Source: CAYHVK01 sp964360255 (GTDB lineage: Bacteria > Bdellovibrionota > Bdellovibrionia > Bdellovibrionales > UBA1609). From it: DNA of 36,176 nucleotides. Location of the stretch: positions 1 through 36,176 of the forward strand of contig CAYHVK010000023.1 in NCBI GenBank assembly GCA_964360255.1. The letters run 5' to 3'. The position numbers were made by a program, and so were the translations under genes. Positions 10,701 to 16,788 of this stretch are shown here, piece by piece. The stretch's first letter is position 1. Each line of letters opens with the position of its first letter. The notes beneath the pieces are model-generated. The model saw only the letters and a list, made by a program, of their open reading frames with translations, did no database searches and was not told where the DNA came from.

Positions 10701-11447
10701 GGTGAAACAAGAATCGGCTGGAACCGTCTCTCGAATCCTTGGACGGTTAATTATGGTCTCGTGATTCAAAATACGACCACAGACCAAGATGTTTTACACA
10801 ATAGCGGCACCCTTATTTTCGATGGAGAAGGTATATCTAACGAAGGTATCGTCACAAAAATCGATTTTAATAGCCAAAACTTCACTTTCAATAACGTGAC
10901 TTTCGAGCATAAAAATAGCGGAAGCAGAGCTTATACAGAGTTTGCCAACGTTACAGACGTTTTAACGGTTGACGGAACATTACGCGTAAATGCCGGTTAC
11001 ATTCGCGCATCAGCAGCTAATCCGTCGACTTATAACATCGATGCGAAAGGCGCCATTGAAGTGAATTGCTCGAGTTCAGGAACCGGAATCTGTTCGCATC
11101 ATCCTGCCGCAGCCAATATGAGTCGTCTCGTTCGTTTACGAATCTCAAATACCAATACGACGATTACACAGGCGGCTGGGGCGGCATGGCCATTCTCTCG
11201 AATCGATTTAAATAAAACTGGGGGCGCTAACACTTTGACCTTAAATTCGAATCTGAGCCTACTGAGCACAAACAGCCCTTTTGGTGCTTGGGGTAACGTG
11301 AATTTAATGAACGGTACTGTTACATTGAATGGCAATACTTTTACCGGCATTAACTCTCTTACTTTCTCTGGCGCGACCAGCGTGACTTGCTCGGGTAGCC
11401 TTGGCTACGCTAGCATCACAGGTGGTGCAGGAACAGGTTGCCCATAA
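1788..11447 (+). CDS. Giant Calx-beta repeat lipoprotein with beta-helix-like segments and a DUF2341/LamG insertion
   Basis: A 3,219-residue surface-type protein. The N-terminus has a lipobox (VASC, Cys36), so it is probably a lipoprotein. Ten Calx-beta repeats (residues about 52-1190) run at a 112-118 residue pitch; most open with PTVQYAAATS-like strands and carry DYT, LTF and DDxxxE motifs. Next is a segment opened by TWLGTTADGQW...GNW (from about 1195) and continuing as glycine/serine/threonine-rich, beta-helix-like sequence. Two more Calx-beta repeats (about 1701-1920) follow, then a third that is split by a DUF2341-like plus LamG-like block (about 1939-2274). A cadherin/Big-like domain (about 2369-2455) precedes a second W/NW-opened beta-helix-like part running to the C-terminus. 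No autotransporter barrel is visible. Likely role is surface adhesion or carbohydrate/cell contact (inference). The 1788 ATG has AGGG only 3 bases upstream; ATG at 1809 is an alternative. Product class sure, function not. Confidence 0.9.
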   Translation: MPISYTAMLVVRHLSQRLVLLKFLLLYLLSVGVASCSLKTSVEDLAGISDKPTISISDLNLVEGTSGNVVFTLSRVWTSDIVIAYSSSNSSAIAPGDYTSISGNLTIAAGQTSATLAITTIDDLLYEGDEDFELNLSVPNVATFGSSALSVSKSFEIIDNESVPTVQYAAATSNDSEGTTPHLVEVTLSGPVQAGVSVNYAVTGGTATGTGTDYTLASGMLTFASGQTTKNISIPVVDDALFEGPETIELNLSAPTLVNLGAQTTHTHTINDNETAPTVQYATATSAALESATPHLVAVTLSSASASVVTVDYSITGGTASGGGADYTLLDGTLTFAAGSTTQNISIPVLNDAIYEGNETINFDLSNPTVATLGAQTTHIHTITDDETLPTVQYAAATSAALESVATHLIAVTLTGPLAVQATVQYAVTGGSADDSGVDYTLTSGTLTFAAGVTTQDISIPVVNDTIYEGAGETITLNLSSPSGVTLGGQSTHAHTITDDDGAPVITFNQATANSNENAGSVNIQVDLSNASASNVVVDYSVTGGTASGAGVDYTLTSGTFTFTAGQTVKNISIAIIDDGISELTETVQVTLANPTGGTVGTPGVHTHSIIDNETLPTLNFAAANASTGEATASQTIPVTLSGASSQVVTVEYTVTAGTATGGGVDYTITNGTLTFAAGVTTQNISLSIVDDALAEGAETIEVTLANPNAYATIGTTNVHTHTILDDESAPTVQYASGTSNANENIGSHTIVVTLAAVDSSTVTVDYNVTGGTAVGTGTDYTLNNGTLTFLTGETTKNIVVTVVDDALGEPAETVEVTLSNVVGGVSTLGAPNAHTFTINASDTPTIQFAATTSSVAENVAGGSHYILVQLSNIASADTTVVFTSGGGGSTAANPTDYTILTASPLTITAGQTVATITMPIVDDSIYENDETNVLGINTPSGNVTLGSNTAHTATITDNETAPTVQFAAATSSAGEATASHPVTVTLSGASASAITVSLSVAGTGTAIGSGTDYTYGGETLTFAAGVTTQDIAIAVVDDSIDEAGETIDLALSSPSGATLGAQNTHIHTINDNDDPPVLSIATAAATVAEAVGTHNIIVSLDHAKSSDIVVNLTLGGTATGGGTDYTRATSFTIPADSTSYTLPVVIIDDGLGESDETIILTMTSVTGGASVATIHATNNAQTVTITDDDAAPFTWLGTTADGQWSTPGNWQGGTIPGASDVALFTDACGSNCSVSVDTNVTVGGMDLQSTYTGTITQGASSTMDIGNGGFKIAAGTYAGSAASFTQTSSSGYGFEQSGGTFTAGTGDVTFSATGSARTFFYQTAGVFTHASGTVKFLLDGASGVQYTVDPNGTLTTNNVEVRSFGAGSNSASFKVNGGDTIRTNGTLKFGRVSGSTNIYMAGGSFSAYGDVEAEAGAVSAAGVVGGVVLLRSAGAQLYGGAGVLPSLLVMKTGGAATASTANVSAYSLNLQSGAFEAPSGILTLLPPQSGTVFTQTSGTYTHNSGTLRFSSPSLTGSESYTVNVQIATTFNNFEIVQGGANGTYTGAWGFSGDTYDIAGNFVIQKAASSNISVSSGTFNVGGNFTSTNLTSGNAAITLNGAGVQTVTINGNMAPTGPVIINKASGTVEMASAWGLYGVGQDMTLQAGTLNMNGYAITVSDNSGTDNVLTLDAGTKIYKGCGTLTTETLVNNGTIYDGNNVNLTIADAADTAEASTMNFIATISPANCMATTFNYASSTGTATSGSDFTATSGTATIASGATTTTIPVTTLDDTLQEPTEYLTMTLSSLMSGVDAGDIVAVGNITDTDLAPTVDFAAASQSVSEGVGTATIIFNLSSASGYDITVPFTMSGTATGSGTDYTAPSSPVTITAGNATKTVTFVVVDDALIESDETVIFTLGTPTNASLGSTTVHTVTVTENDTPKVDWAAASQTFNELNGMHGDPWPAMMSAWGKRVKIYLNNVDSSTALNNFPLLVALNSSKITYADFKASGDDVRFVDADGTTVLDYEMKAWATGGTSYMWVKVPQITAASAEDYIYMYYNNPAAAAGENPSGVWDTNFKAVFHNDELNGGDSTGNSNVAWSGATAGTGKIYNALQSAGSGYISASNASVQSITGGITVEAWFNTNDDSAYNSLFYSESATGGVNLAAYSGKIYFEIQNSAGTNFANESIQTGTRLDDGIWYYVVATYSDADDKISTYINGVPDRVATGVTGVLASGAGTFYIGRESSGSGDLNGLLDEVRVSNVVRSDDWIKAQHRNMIDAFTVFSAPQAKTQGTVTLTVNLNTTATINTTVPFTVSGSSTSADHTAADGTVTILNGATSGQTQFVVYRDQVAESDETVVFTMGAPTNADLGTTTVHTVTITNHTNTAPVANNDSNVDVPDAVQNLNVVSNDTDVDSDTLMVIGGTQPTYGSATYSATGIIYTPATAFTGIETVTYTISDGNGGIATATATFTVRSNFNWTGGAGTTNWDTAGNWYGNSVPGSSDFVYFSDDFCGANCDATMTASPTNVGGIRIGPKYTHTVSQGSVALNMTSTSGGSQGNLYMTSGTFAGATNSSAITMAHHVNILEGSTFTSTNGNLNLGRAIFCGSSITHYKFLGTFNHGSGTVIFNNTTPSNSGSCGNPYQYIDVLSSTTTFYNFTIDTYSSAGYAHKPRIAFTEDSDSAIIANTLTVNSGGSVYGHFLIRGNLVANCQSVGRCATNSGALDETWYIFDGSGNSTYSVSNNTYSTPQVGKVSIQKSSNLVTVSSADNKDITFSKLELLLGDFVAPTGNLYLGKQGAFGYYPQNDLYKDGGLFTHNSGTVYIYAGFYTGGANFQTSFDIELLNAITFNNFIIDVYGTGGSNYGALAINSGATINILGNLTLERGSLRTNGTSGIPLLNLYGNLIANCASPGTRDCASKYAMSSTEYPQPAIVFSGSAAQTYTFQTGARAPGIIIDKTAKANTVSPVGVSTLNMSYLEVRRGTLTLSSGETRIGWNRLSNPWTVNYGLVIQNTTTDQDVLHNSGTLIFDGEGISNEGIVTKIDFNSQNFTFNNVTFEHKNSGSRAYTEFANVTDVLTVDGTLRVNAGYIRASAANPSTYNIDAKGAIEVNCSSSGTGICSHHPAAANMSRLVRLRISNTNTTITQAAGAAWPFSRIDLNKTGGANTLTLNSNLSLLSTNSPFGAWGNVNLMNGTVTLNGNTFTGINSLTFSGATSVTCSGSLGYASITGGAGTGCP
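1941..5364 (+). repeat. Ten tandem Calx-beta coding repeats, about 339-342 bp each
   Basis: Repeat starts, read from the codon for the leading Pro of each unit, fall at 1941, 2277, 2616, 2955, 3297, 3636, 3978, 4320, 4674 and 5016. The spacings are 336, 339, 339, 342, 339, 342, 342, 354 and 342 bp, all multiples of three. Short stretches are nearly identical at DNA level between units, for example the codons for LTFAAGVTTQ(D/N)I. Calx-beta domains are known as calcium-binding beta-sandwich modules; here the Asp/Glu-rich DDxxxE loops are kept in most units. Confidence 0.9.
7602..8609 (+). other. Domain insertion: DUF2341-like plus LamG-like block nested inside a Calx-beta repeat
   Basis: The preceding complete repeat begins VDFAAASQSVSEG and continues VGTATIIFNLSS. 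The next begins VDWAAASQTFNELNG, is interrupted for about 336 residues, and resumes with QGTVTLTVNLNTT. The inserted block has a DUF2341-like part (KRVKIYLNN, FPLLVALNS, DVRFVDADG, YMWVKVPQI, YIYMYYNNP) followed by a concanavalin/LamG-like part (GGITVEAWFNT, WYYVVATYS, YINGVPD, GLLDEVRVSN, RSDDWIKAQH). Reading frame is kept at both joints. Confidence 0.8.
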
Positions 11448-11518
11448 GACTTAAATCAAAGCTCACGCCTATCGCACTGGGCTAAGCAGAACTTTTCAAG
11501 CTCATAAATTAATCTTTC

Positions 11519-11547
11519 TTGATTCAAATATATCAACCTTGTAAATC
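11519..11547 (+). promoter_or_regulatory. Possible sigma70-type promoter for the S41 protease gene
   Basis: TTGATT (11519-11524), a 17-base spacer, then TAAATC (11542-11547), followed by the CTAGGGGGG ribosome-binding site and the ATG at 11571. The -10 match is imperfect, so this is a weak call based on spacing and position only. Confidence 0.3.
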
Positions 11548-11570
11548 CCTCTCATCTCTAGGGGGGATAA

Positions 11571-13253
11571 ATGGGTCATTCAAAAGCGTCTGCCGCTGTG
11601 CGTGCGGCTATTCAAGCGATTAGTATTATGGCTTTAGTTTTTGGCTTTGCTTCGGCACAAGCTCGAGAGTTAACAGCTGCTGAAAAATTAAGTGATCTCA
11701 ACCAAATGGTGTCGCGCTTAAAATCAGGGTACGGTCCGCTCCACTACAAACAGAAAAACATGGGTATTGATATCGATGCTGTTGCGGCAACTTACACCCA
11801 GCGCGTGCAAGCGACAAAATCAAACTCAGAGTTCTATTACGAAATTATTCGTTTTATCGCCGAATTCAAAGATGGTCACTTTTCTGCTAATGTTCCATCT
11901 ACACATCGCGCTTATCTCAGCTTCACCGTTGATTTAGTTGAAGGTAAAGTTTTGATCGATAAGGTTGATCGCGCACGTTTATCAGAAGATTTATTCCCAT
12001 ATGTTAAAGGTGATGAAATTCTTGAATTCAATGGTCGACCAGTTTTGGACGAAGTGAACGATATCGCGGTTTTTATCCCGAACGGTTATTCAGGTTCGGT
12101 CAAAAGAATCGCAACTATGAGTCTGACAAATCGTCGTGGTGCCCGTTTGCCTGTGCCAAGCCAGCCAGCGGTGACAGTTAAAATTCGTCGTGGCACTTCA
12201 AATGTCATCGATACAGTGTCGCTCAATTGGACTTACGAAGGTCAGCCTCTAGATGAGTTCTTAACAACGCCGAAATTTTTAAGCCGTAAGCCGATTGGCC
12301 TGATCGCCCGCGATTACGATCAATTGTCGATGGATAAAGAAATGGCGATGCTCAATGTTCCGAATATCGAAAATGATTTCCGCTGCTCGGGTGGAACTCG
12401 TACTGAGATTCCGAAGGATGCGACAGTTATTATAATGAAGCCATTTGTGGCTTATTATTACCCAACGGCTAAAGGTCATGTGGGCTACCTACGTATTCCT
12501 TCTTACATGGCTCCAAACCCAGTGACGGGCGAGCAAGAGTTTGAATTACGTTTTCAGCAGTATGAGTATGCGGTTCGTGCACTTGAAGCGAATACAGTTG
12601 GCCTTGTTATCGATCAGCAGCACAACTGTGGTGGTAGCGTTGATTTCTTACATCAAATGACTTCATTATTTGTGACTCAGCCATTTAAGCCAGTTCAATT
12701 CGAGCTTCTCTCGAACAAAGAAGAGTACCTCACATTCAGCAAGTACGTTGATAGCAATATGGATTACACAATTGGCTATGAGAATTTCTTAAAAGTCCTC
12801 ATGACGATTAAAACGTCTTACGAAAAAGGCGACTTCATGACTCCTAAATTAGCTTTAGGTGGAGAAGAAACAATTCCGGCTAACAGCACTCACTATACAA
12901 AACCGATTGTGATGATGATCGACGAAATGTCAGGTTCTGGGGGTGATGCATTCCCGGCCCTTATGCAGGGTATAGGCCGCGCGAAATTGATCGGCGAGCG
13001 TACAATGGGCCTTGGCGGTCACGTTGTTGAACAGCCGGCGCTTTTCTACTCACAAATCCAAGCGCGAATTACGAAATCATTGTTCTATCGCCCAGATGGC
13101 GTGGCTATTGAAAATAATGGCGCACAGCCGGATATCGCGTATTTGCCAACTCGCGATGACTTTATGTATGGTTACAGAGATCAACAACAGTTTGTAACTA
13201 CAGAATTATTAAAGTTGGTAAATGCTCCAAAACAACAGCTCACTCAGCACTAA
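11571..13253 (+). CDS. Exported S41-type (C-terminal processing protease-like) peptidase
   Basis: A 560-residue protein with a long signal peptide (cleavage probably after ASAQA, residue 31). S41 hallmarks are visible: FKDGHFSA (His103), a PDZ-like stretch (about 122-170, GKVLIDKVD...VKGDEILEFNG), KGHVGYLRIPSY (about 301-312), LVIDQQHNCGG (about 345-355), and DEMSGSGGDAFPALM (about 451-465), in which Ser456 lies where the family places the nucleophile. GERTMGLGG follows, as in other S41 enzymes. Ala or Glu residues typical after the serine are Gly and Asp here, so specificity may differ. The start is set by an AGGGGGG ribosome-binding site 4 bases upstream. The 3' end overlaps the DUF4105 gene by 32 bases, implying translational coupling. 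Acts in the periplasm or outside the cell; substrate unknown. Confidence 0.85.
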   Translation: MGHSKASAAVRAAIQAISIMALVFGFASAQARELTAAEKLSDLNQMVSRLKSGYGPLHYKQKNMGIDIDAVAATYTQRVQATKSNSEFYYEIIRFIAEFKDGHFSANVPSTHRAYLSFTVDLVEGKVLIDKVDRARLSEDLFPYVKGDEILEFNGRPVLDEVNDIAVFIPNGYSGSVKRIATMSLTNRRGARLPVPSQPAVTVKIRRGTSNVIDTVSLNWTYEGQPLDEFLTTPKFLSRKPIGLIARDYDQLSMDKEMAMLNVPNIENDFRCSGGTRTEIPKDATVIIMKPFVAYYYPTAKGHVGYLRIPSYMAPNPVTGEQEFELRFQQYEYAVRALEANTVGLVIDQQHNCGGSVDFLHQMTSLFVTQPFKPVQFELLSNKEEYLTFSKYVDSNMDYTIGYENFLKVLMTIKTSYEKGDFMTPKLALGGEETIPANSTHYTKPIVMMIDEMSGSGGDAFPALMQGIGRAKLIGERTMGLGGHVVEQPALFYSQIQARITKSLFYRPDGVAIENNGAQPDIAYLPTRDDFMYGYRDQQQFVTTELLKLVNAPKQQLTQH

Positions 13254-15222
13254 GATTTTTCTTCTTATCCTCCTCTCGCTTTCTATTCAGGCGAGGGGAG
13301 CAGAATACGCTTCGCCACCTTATAGCCTTGAAAAAATAAAAGAAGTCTCTGCAAGTCGAGGTTGGCGTGCGCTTTTGCACTACAAGCCTTACTTCGGCTA
13401 TTTCTCTGAGCGCAGCTATGTTGATACGAAAGATTTTTTTCTCGCATCAGACGGAGCGAAAAATGCCGAGCGCGAGTTAGACCTTACAATTGCAGCTCTG
13501 GCTGCAGAAGATGTTAGCAAGCAGAGTTTTGGTGAAAAAAAACAAACCGCTTACTGCGCCTTTCCGGCGCGCCGAAAGTTTATCGAAAAATCTTTTAACG
13601 TTAAATTTAAGACCCAGAAATGTGCCGATTACGAAAAAGTTTTTAAAGATCTAAAGCCGCAGTCGGTATCCATGATGTTCGCGGCCAGTTACCCAAATAA
13701 TCCGGCCTCAATGTTCGGGCACACTTTCATCAAGATTAATACTCATCCGACTAATGATCTTCTCAATCACGGGCTTGGTTATGCGGCGATGATTCCTGGT
13801 AACGAGCCTAGCGCTGCGTTTATGCTCTTCGGCCTAGTGGGCGAATACTGGGGTCGATTTAGTTTTGATCCGTATTACAAAAAGGTGAATGAATACACCA
13901 ACGTCGAAAGCCGCGATATTTGGGAGTATGTCTTAACCCTCACGCCTGAAGAAATCTGGTTCTTGCTCGACCATGTTTGGGAGCTTGAATCTACCGGTTT
14001 TTCTAAATACTTTTTTTTCGATGAAAACTGCGCTTTGCAACTTTTGATGATTCTTGAGGCGACAAAGCCTGAGTGGAAGCTTTCTGATTTATTGATTTAT
14101 TACATTCCGGGCGAGACGGTGAAACAAGTGGCGTTTCAGCCAGGTGCGGTTCGCGAAGTGAAATTTCGCCCTTCGCTGCAGAAGCAAATGCAGCAAAGTT
14201 ACGGAATTTTAACAATTGAAGAGAAGAGGTCTTTTGCCAGCATCACAAAAGGCAAAGCGGATTTCAAAAGTTCAATTTCGCAAATTAAAAATTCATGGGT
14301 TCTCGATGCTTTGATTTCTTATTATCAATATCAACGGCAAAAAAGTTCTGAAGGCCAAACCGGTGAGAATTTGGAAAAACTCCAAGATTTGCTGCTCAAG
14401 CGCTCTGAAACTTCAACATCTGCTGAAAAGCGCGAGATGCCGCCCATTGCACAAAACACACGCCCAGATTTAGGCCACGACAGTTACCGTATTGGTATCG
14501 GCGCTGGATTCAAAAAAGGCGCCGGCGGAATTGCCTTTGACCCAACAGAGCCAAAGCAAGATGAAATGTTTTATGATTTTCATTGGCGCTCTTCGTATCA
14601 TGATCTTTTAAGTTCTGATGAAGGCTTCGCTGATTTCTCAGAAATCGAAGTGCCGACAGTTGATGTGCGTTATTACGCCGATCAGAAAAAATGGCGTCTT
14701 GATCGCGTTCAAATTGCTAAGACAACTTCAATATTCCCTTTAAGTTTCTTAGAGTCTCGGCCCTCATGGGCGGTGAATGTGGGTTACTTTACGCCTCGTG
14801 ATTTCGCCTGCAATAACTGCCATGTCGCTCACGCTGAAGCCGGAGCAGGTGCGGCTTTGGGGCTGTTGAGTGGTCGAGGAGTGATTTACAGTTTACTACT
14901 TGCTCAACTCGAATTAAGCCCGGAATTTAAGAAAGGCTATCGTTATGGGCCTAAGCTCAGTACGGCGATGATTACAAATCTCACCAGTGCTAGCTCGACG
15001 GACGGCTTATTTAGCAAAACCAAGCTGAAACTGGGTTTCGACCATTTTTGGGATGTAGATCAAGACGAAAGAGCTTCGTATTTTAGTCAGACATCTTTCG
15101 ATTTAGCGAAGGCGATTTCGCGAAATAACGAAGTGCGTTTTGGAGTTGTTCACACTCAATCCGACTCTCTACCAGATGATGGGACTGAAATTAAAATAAA
15201 TTATTTCCACTATTTTAATTGA
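13222..15222 (+). CDS. DUF4105 (Lnb N-terminal-like) exported protein with beta-barrel-like C-terminus
   Basis: A 666-residue protein. A signal peptide spans about residues 10-27 (FLLILLSLS, cut near ARG-AE). The DUF4105 core is at about 145-290: SMMFAASYPNNPASMFGHTF (His167), LNHGLGYAA, and FFFDENCALQLL (Cys270). The domain was renamed after Lnb, the lipoprotein N-acyltransferase described in Bacteroides, and the conserved His and Cys suggest thiol acyl-transfer or hydrolase chemistry; whether this protein N-acylates lipoproteins is not shown by sequence. From about residue 470 the sequence alternates in short aromatic beta strands and ends NYFHYFN, fitting an outer-membrane barrel. Start ATG 13222 is the only Met before the signal peptide and lies inside the S41 gene (32-base overlap), so the two are probably coupled. 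Confidence 0.8.
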   Translation: MLQNNSSLSTKIFLLILLSLSIQARGAEYASPPYSLEKIKEVSASRGWRALLHYKPYFGYFSERSYVDTKDFFLASDGAKNAERELDLTIAALAAEDVSKQSFGEKKQTAYCAFPARRKFIEKSFNVKFKTQKCADYEKVFKDLKPQSVSMMFAASYPNNPASMFGHTFIKINTHPTNDLLNHGLGYAAMIPGNEPSAAFMLFGLVGEYWGRFSFDPYYKKVNEYTNVESRDIWEYVLTLTPEEIWFLLDHVWELESTGFSKYFFFDENCALQLLMILEATKPEWKLSDLLIYYIPGETVKQVAFQPGAVREVKFRPSLQKQMQQSYGILTIEEKRSFASITKGKADFKSSISQIKNSWVLDALISYYQYQRQKSSEGQTGENLEKLQDLLLKRSETSTSAEKREMPPIAQNTRPDLGHDSYRIGIGAGFKKGAGGIAFDPTEPKQDEMFYDFHWRSSYHDLLSSDEGFADFSEIEVPTVDVRYYADQKKWRLDRVQIAKTTSIFPLSFLESRPSWAVNVGYFTPRDFACNNCHVAHAEAGAGAALGLLSGRGVIYSLLLAQLELSPEFKKGYRYGPKLSTAMITNLTSASSTDGLFSKTKLKLGFDHFWDVDQDERASYFSQTSFDLAKAISRNNEVRFGVVHTQSDSLPDDGTEIKINYFHYFN

Positions 15223-15280
15223 TTCTCGTTATATTTTCTTTACCCTATTTATTCCAGTTCATAACTTAAAAGGAGTTAAC

Positions 15281-15739
15281 ATGAAAAAGTTTTTTGCGGT
15301 TCTTGCGTTAGTAACAGTTGGTGCATCTATGGCTCACGCTGGTAACGGTAATTCAGGTGGCGATGGTTGCGGTCTTGGATGGCAGATTTTCGACAAGAAA
15401 ACTCTTGTTGGTACATTCATTCGCGGTACTACTAACTCAGTTGTTCCACCATCTTTCGGTATGACTACTGGTACAATCGGTTGCGATCAGCACCCAATTG
15501 CAATGAACAATCAAGAAGCAGTTCAATACGTTGCTGCTAACTATGAATCACTTATGATTGAAGCAGCTCAAGGCAATGGCGAATACGTTACGGCTTTCGG
15601 TGCTACTTTAAACTGCGGAAGCTCAGAGTTCGGCGCTCTTTTACAGAAGAACTACAAAGCTCTTTCAACTGTTAAAAATGCAGCTGATTTCGTAGGCGCA
15701 GTTAAAGGTGAAATGACTAAAGCTAACCTTTGCATCTAA
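15281..15739 (+). CDS. DUF3015 family small exported protein
   Basis: A 152-residue protein with a clear signal peptide (MKKFFAVLALVTVGASMAHA, cleaved after residue 20). The mature part starts with a Gly/Asn-rich stretch and shows the DUF3015 pattern: GCGLGWQIFD, a TTNSVVPPSFGMTTGTIGC segment, NQEAVQYVAANYESLM, and paired cysteines near both ends. The function of the family is unknown; it is probably periplasmic. The ribosome-binding site AAGGAG, 6 bases before the ATG, is the best in this part of the window. Codon choice is unusually uniform (GTT, GCT, AAC, CTT), consistent with high expression (inference). A strong intrinsic terminator sits 63 bases past its stop, inside the next reading frame. 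Confidence 0.85.
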   Translation: MKKFFAVLALVTVGASMAHAGNGNSGGDGCGLGWQIFDKKTLVGTFIRGTTNSVVPPSFGMTTGTIGCDQHPIAMNNQEAVQYVAANYESLMIEAAQGNGEYVTAFGATLNCGSSEFGALLQKNYKALSTVKNAADFVGAVKGEMTKANLCI

Positions 15740-15742
15740 TTA

Positions 15743-16786
15743 ATGCCAAGACTCAACTTGGAAATCGGTTTTGAAGACCAAGCGAGTTTGAAACATTTAA
15801 GAAAAGGGCTGATTCATTCAGCCCTTTTTTATTTCTCGATCTTCTCTTTCATTTTTCTCTCGGGCTGTGGTCATCTTTTTTATTATCCAGATCGCGTCCT
15901 TTATTTCGATCCTAAAAAACACAAGCTTGAATACCAAGAAGTGCATTTTAAAAGTTTAGACGGTACAGAAATTGTCGGTTGGTATTTTAAAGCTCAGCCT
16001 TGGGTACCTGGAAAAGCTGTAAGCTCTAAAGTGGTAGGATCGAAAGCTACAAATTTAAAAGCTAAAGACAGCGTAGTGAAGCCAACTCTGCAAAACCGTT
16101 GGCCCGCTCAGCGCGCAAGAAAAAACCGCACCGTGATTCACTTCCACGGCAATGCCCAAAATGTTTCGTCTCATTTTTCACAGCTCTACTGGATGACTCA
16201 GTTTGGCTATGATTACTTTATTCTTGATTACCGAGGTTACGGCGGCAGTCGGGGTGAGCCTAAGCATAAAGGCGTGCAAGAAGACGTAGTGGCCTCTATA
16301 GAGTATATTCTCGGCGGTGGGCCGACCGGTGAGGTCCCTAAGCAGGTCATCCTATACGGGCAAAGCTTAGGCGGAGCGTCCCTTCTCGGCGCCTTCGACA
16401 ATATCAAAGATAAGTCTAAAATTGAGGCGGTTATAGTTGAGGGAGCGTTCAGCTCCTATCAGAGAATTGCGCGTAGAAAAATGTCCAGCTGGTGGCTGTC
16501 TTGGCCGTTTCAGTGGCTACCCTATTTGGTTCTGTCGGATCGCTACAGCGGCGATAAAAATATCGAGAAGATTTCGCCGATTCCGTTACTCGTGATTCAC
16601 GGCAAGGCCGATAAAATTGTCGAGCCCAATGAAGGCCAAGATATTTTCAAACGTGGGCAAGAGCCTAAGCAGCTGTGGATGATTGACGGTGCCGATCACT
16701 TGCAAAGTTACTTTGTTGAGCAGGGCGCTTATCAAGATAAATTAATTGAGTATCTAGAGAGAGTCGAGAAGCCATTGGCTCAATAA
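15743..16786 (+). CDS. Alpha/beta-hydrolase lipoprotein (BEM46/ABHD13-like)
   Basis: A 347-residue protein. The hydrophobic segment FYFSIFSFIFLSGC is a lipoprotein signal with lipobox LSGC (Cys42). The hydrolase fold shows HFHGNAQN (oxyanion loop, about 133-140), LDYRGYGGSRG, the nucleophile elbow GQSLGG (Ser208), the acid VIHGKAD (Asp290) and DGADH (His319), so a complete triad. A Lys/Ser-rich low-complexity loop lies at about 90-115. The first ATG is 3 bases after the DUF3015 stop and has no ribosome-binding site of its own, which suggests reinitiation. TTG 15788 (residue 16) would give a more typical short lipoprotein leader. A terminator hairpin is embedded in the codons for residues 20-29. 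Ester or peptide substrate unknown. The gene ends 2 bases from the convergent transporter gene. Confidence 0.85.
   Translation: MPRLNLEIGFEDQASLKHLRKGLIHSALFYFSIFSFIFLSGCGHLFYYPDRVLYFDPKKHKLEYQEVHFKSLDGTEIVGWYFKAQPWVPGKAVSSKVVGSKATNLKAKDSVVKPTLQNRWPAQRARKNRTVIHFHGNAQNVSSHFSQLYWMTQFGYDYFILDYRGYGGSRGEPKHKGVQEDVVASIEYILGGGPTGEVPKQVILYGQSLGGASLLGAFDNIKDKSKIEAVIVEGAFSSYQRIARRKMSSWWLSWPFQWLPYLVLSDRYSGDKNIEKISPIPLLVIHGKADKIVEPNEGQDIFKRGQEPKQLWMIDGADHLQSYFVEQGAYQDKLIEYLERVEKPLAQ
15802..15828 (+). terminator. Intrinsic terminator of the DUF3015 gene, embedded in the hydrolase signal-peptide codons
   Basis: A perfect 11-bp stem (15802-15812 with 15818-15828), GGGCTGA paired with TCAGCCC, a 5-base loop (TTCAT), and a T6 run (15825-15830): a textbook rho-independent terminator. 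It encodes part of the KGLIHSALF stretch of the downstream hydrolase. Confidence 0.85.
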
Positions 16787-16788
16787 AT

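Noticed and set aside
1788..11447. Autotransporter (type V) for the giant protein
   Set aside because: The N-terminus carries a lipobox and the C-terminus lacks the strand pattern and terminal aromatic residue of a translocator barrel.
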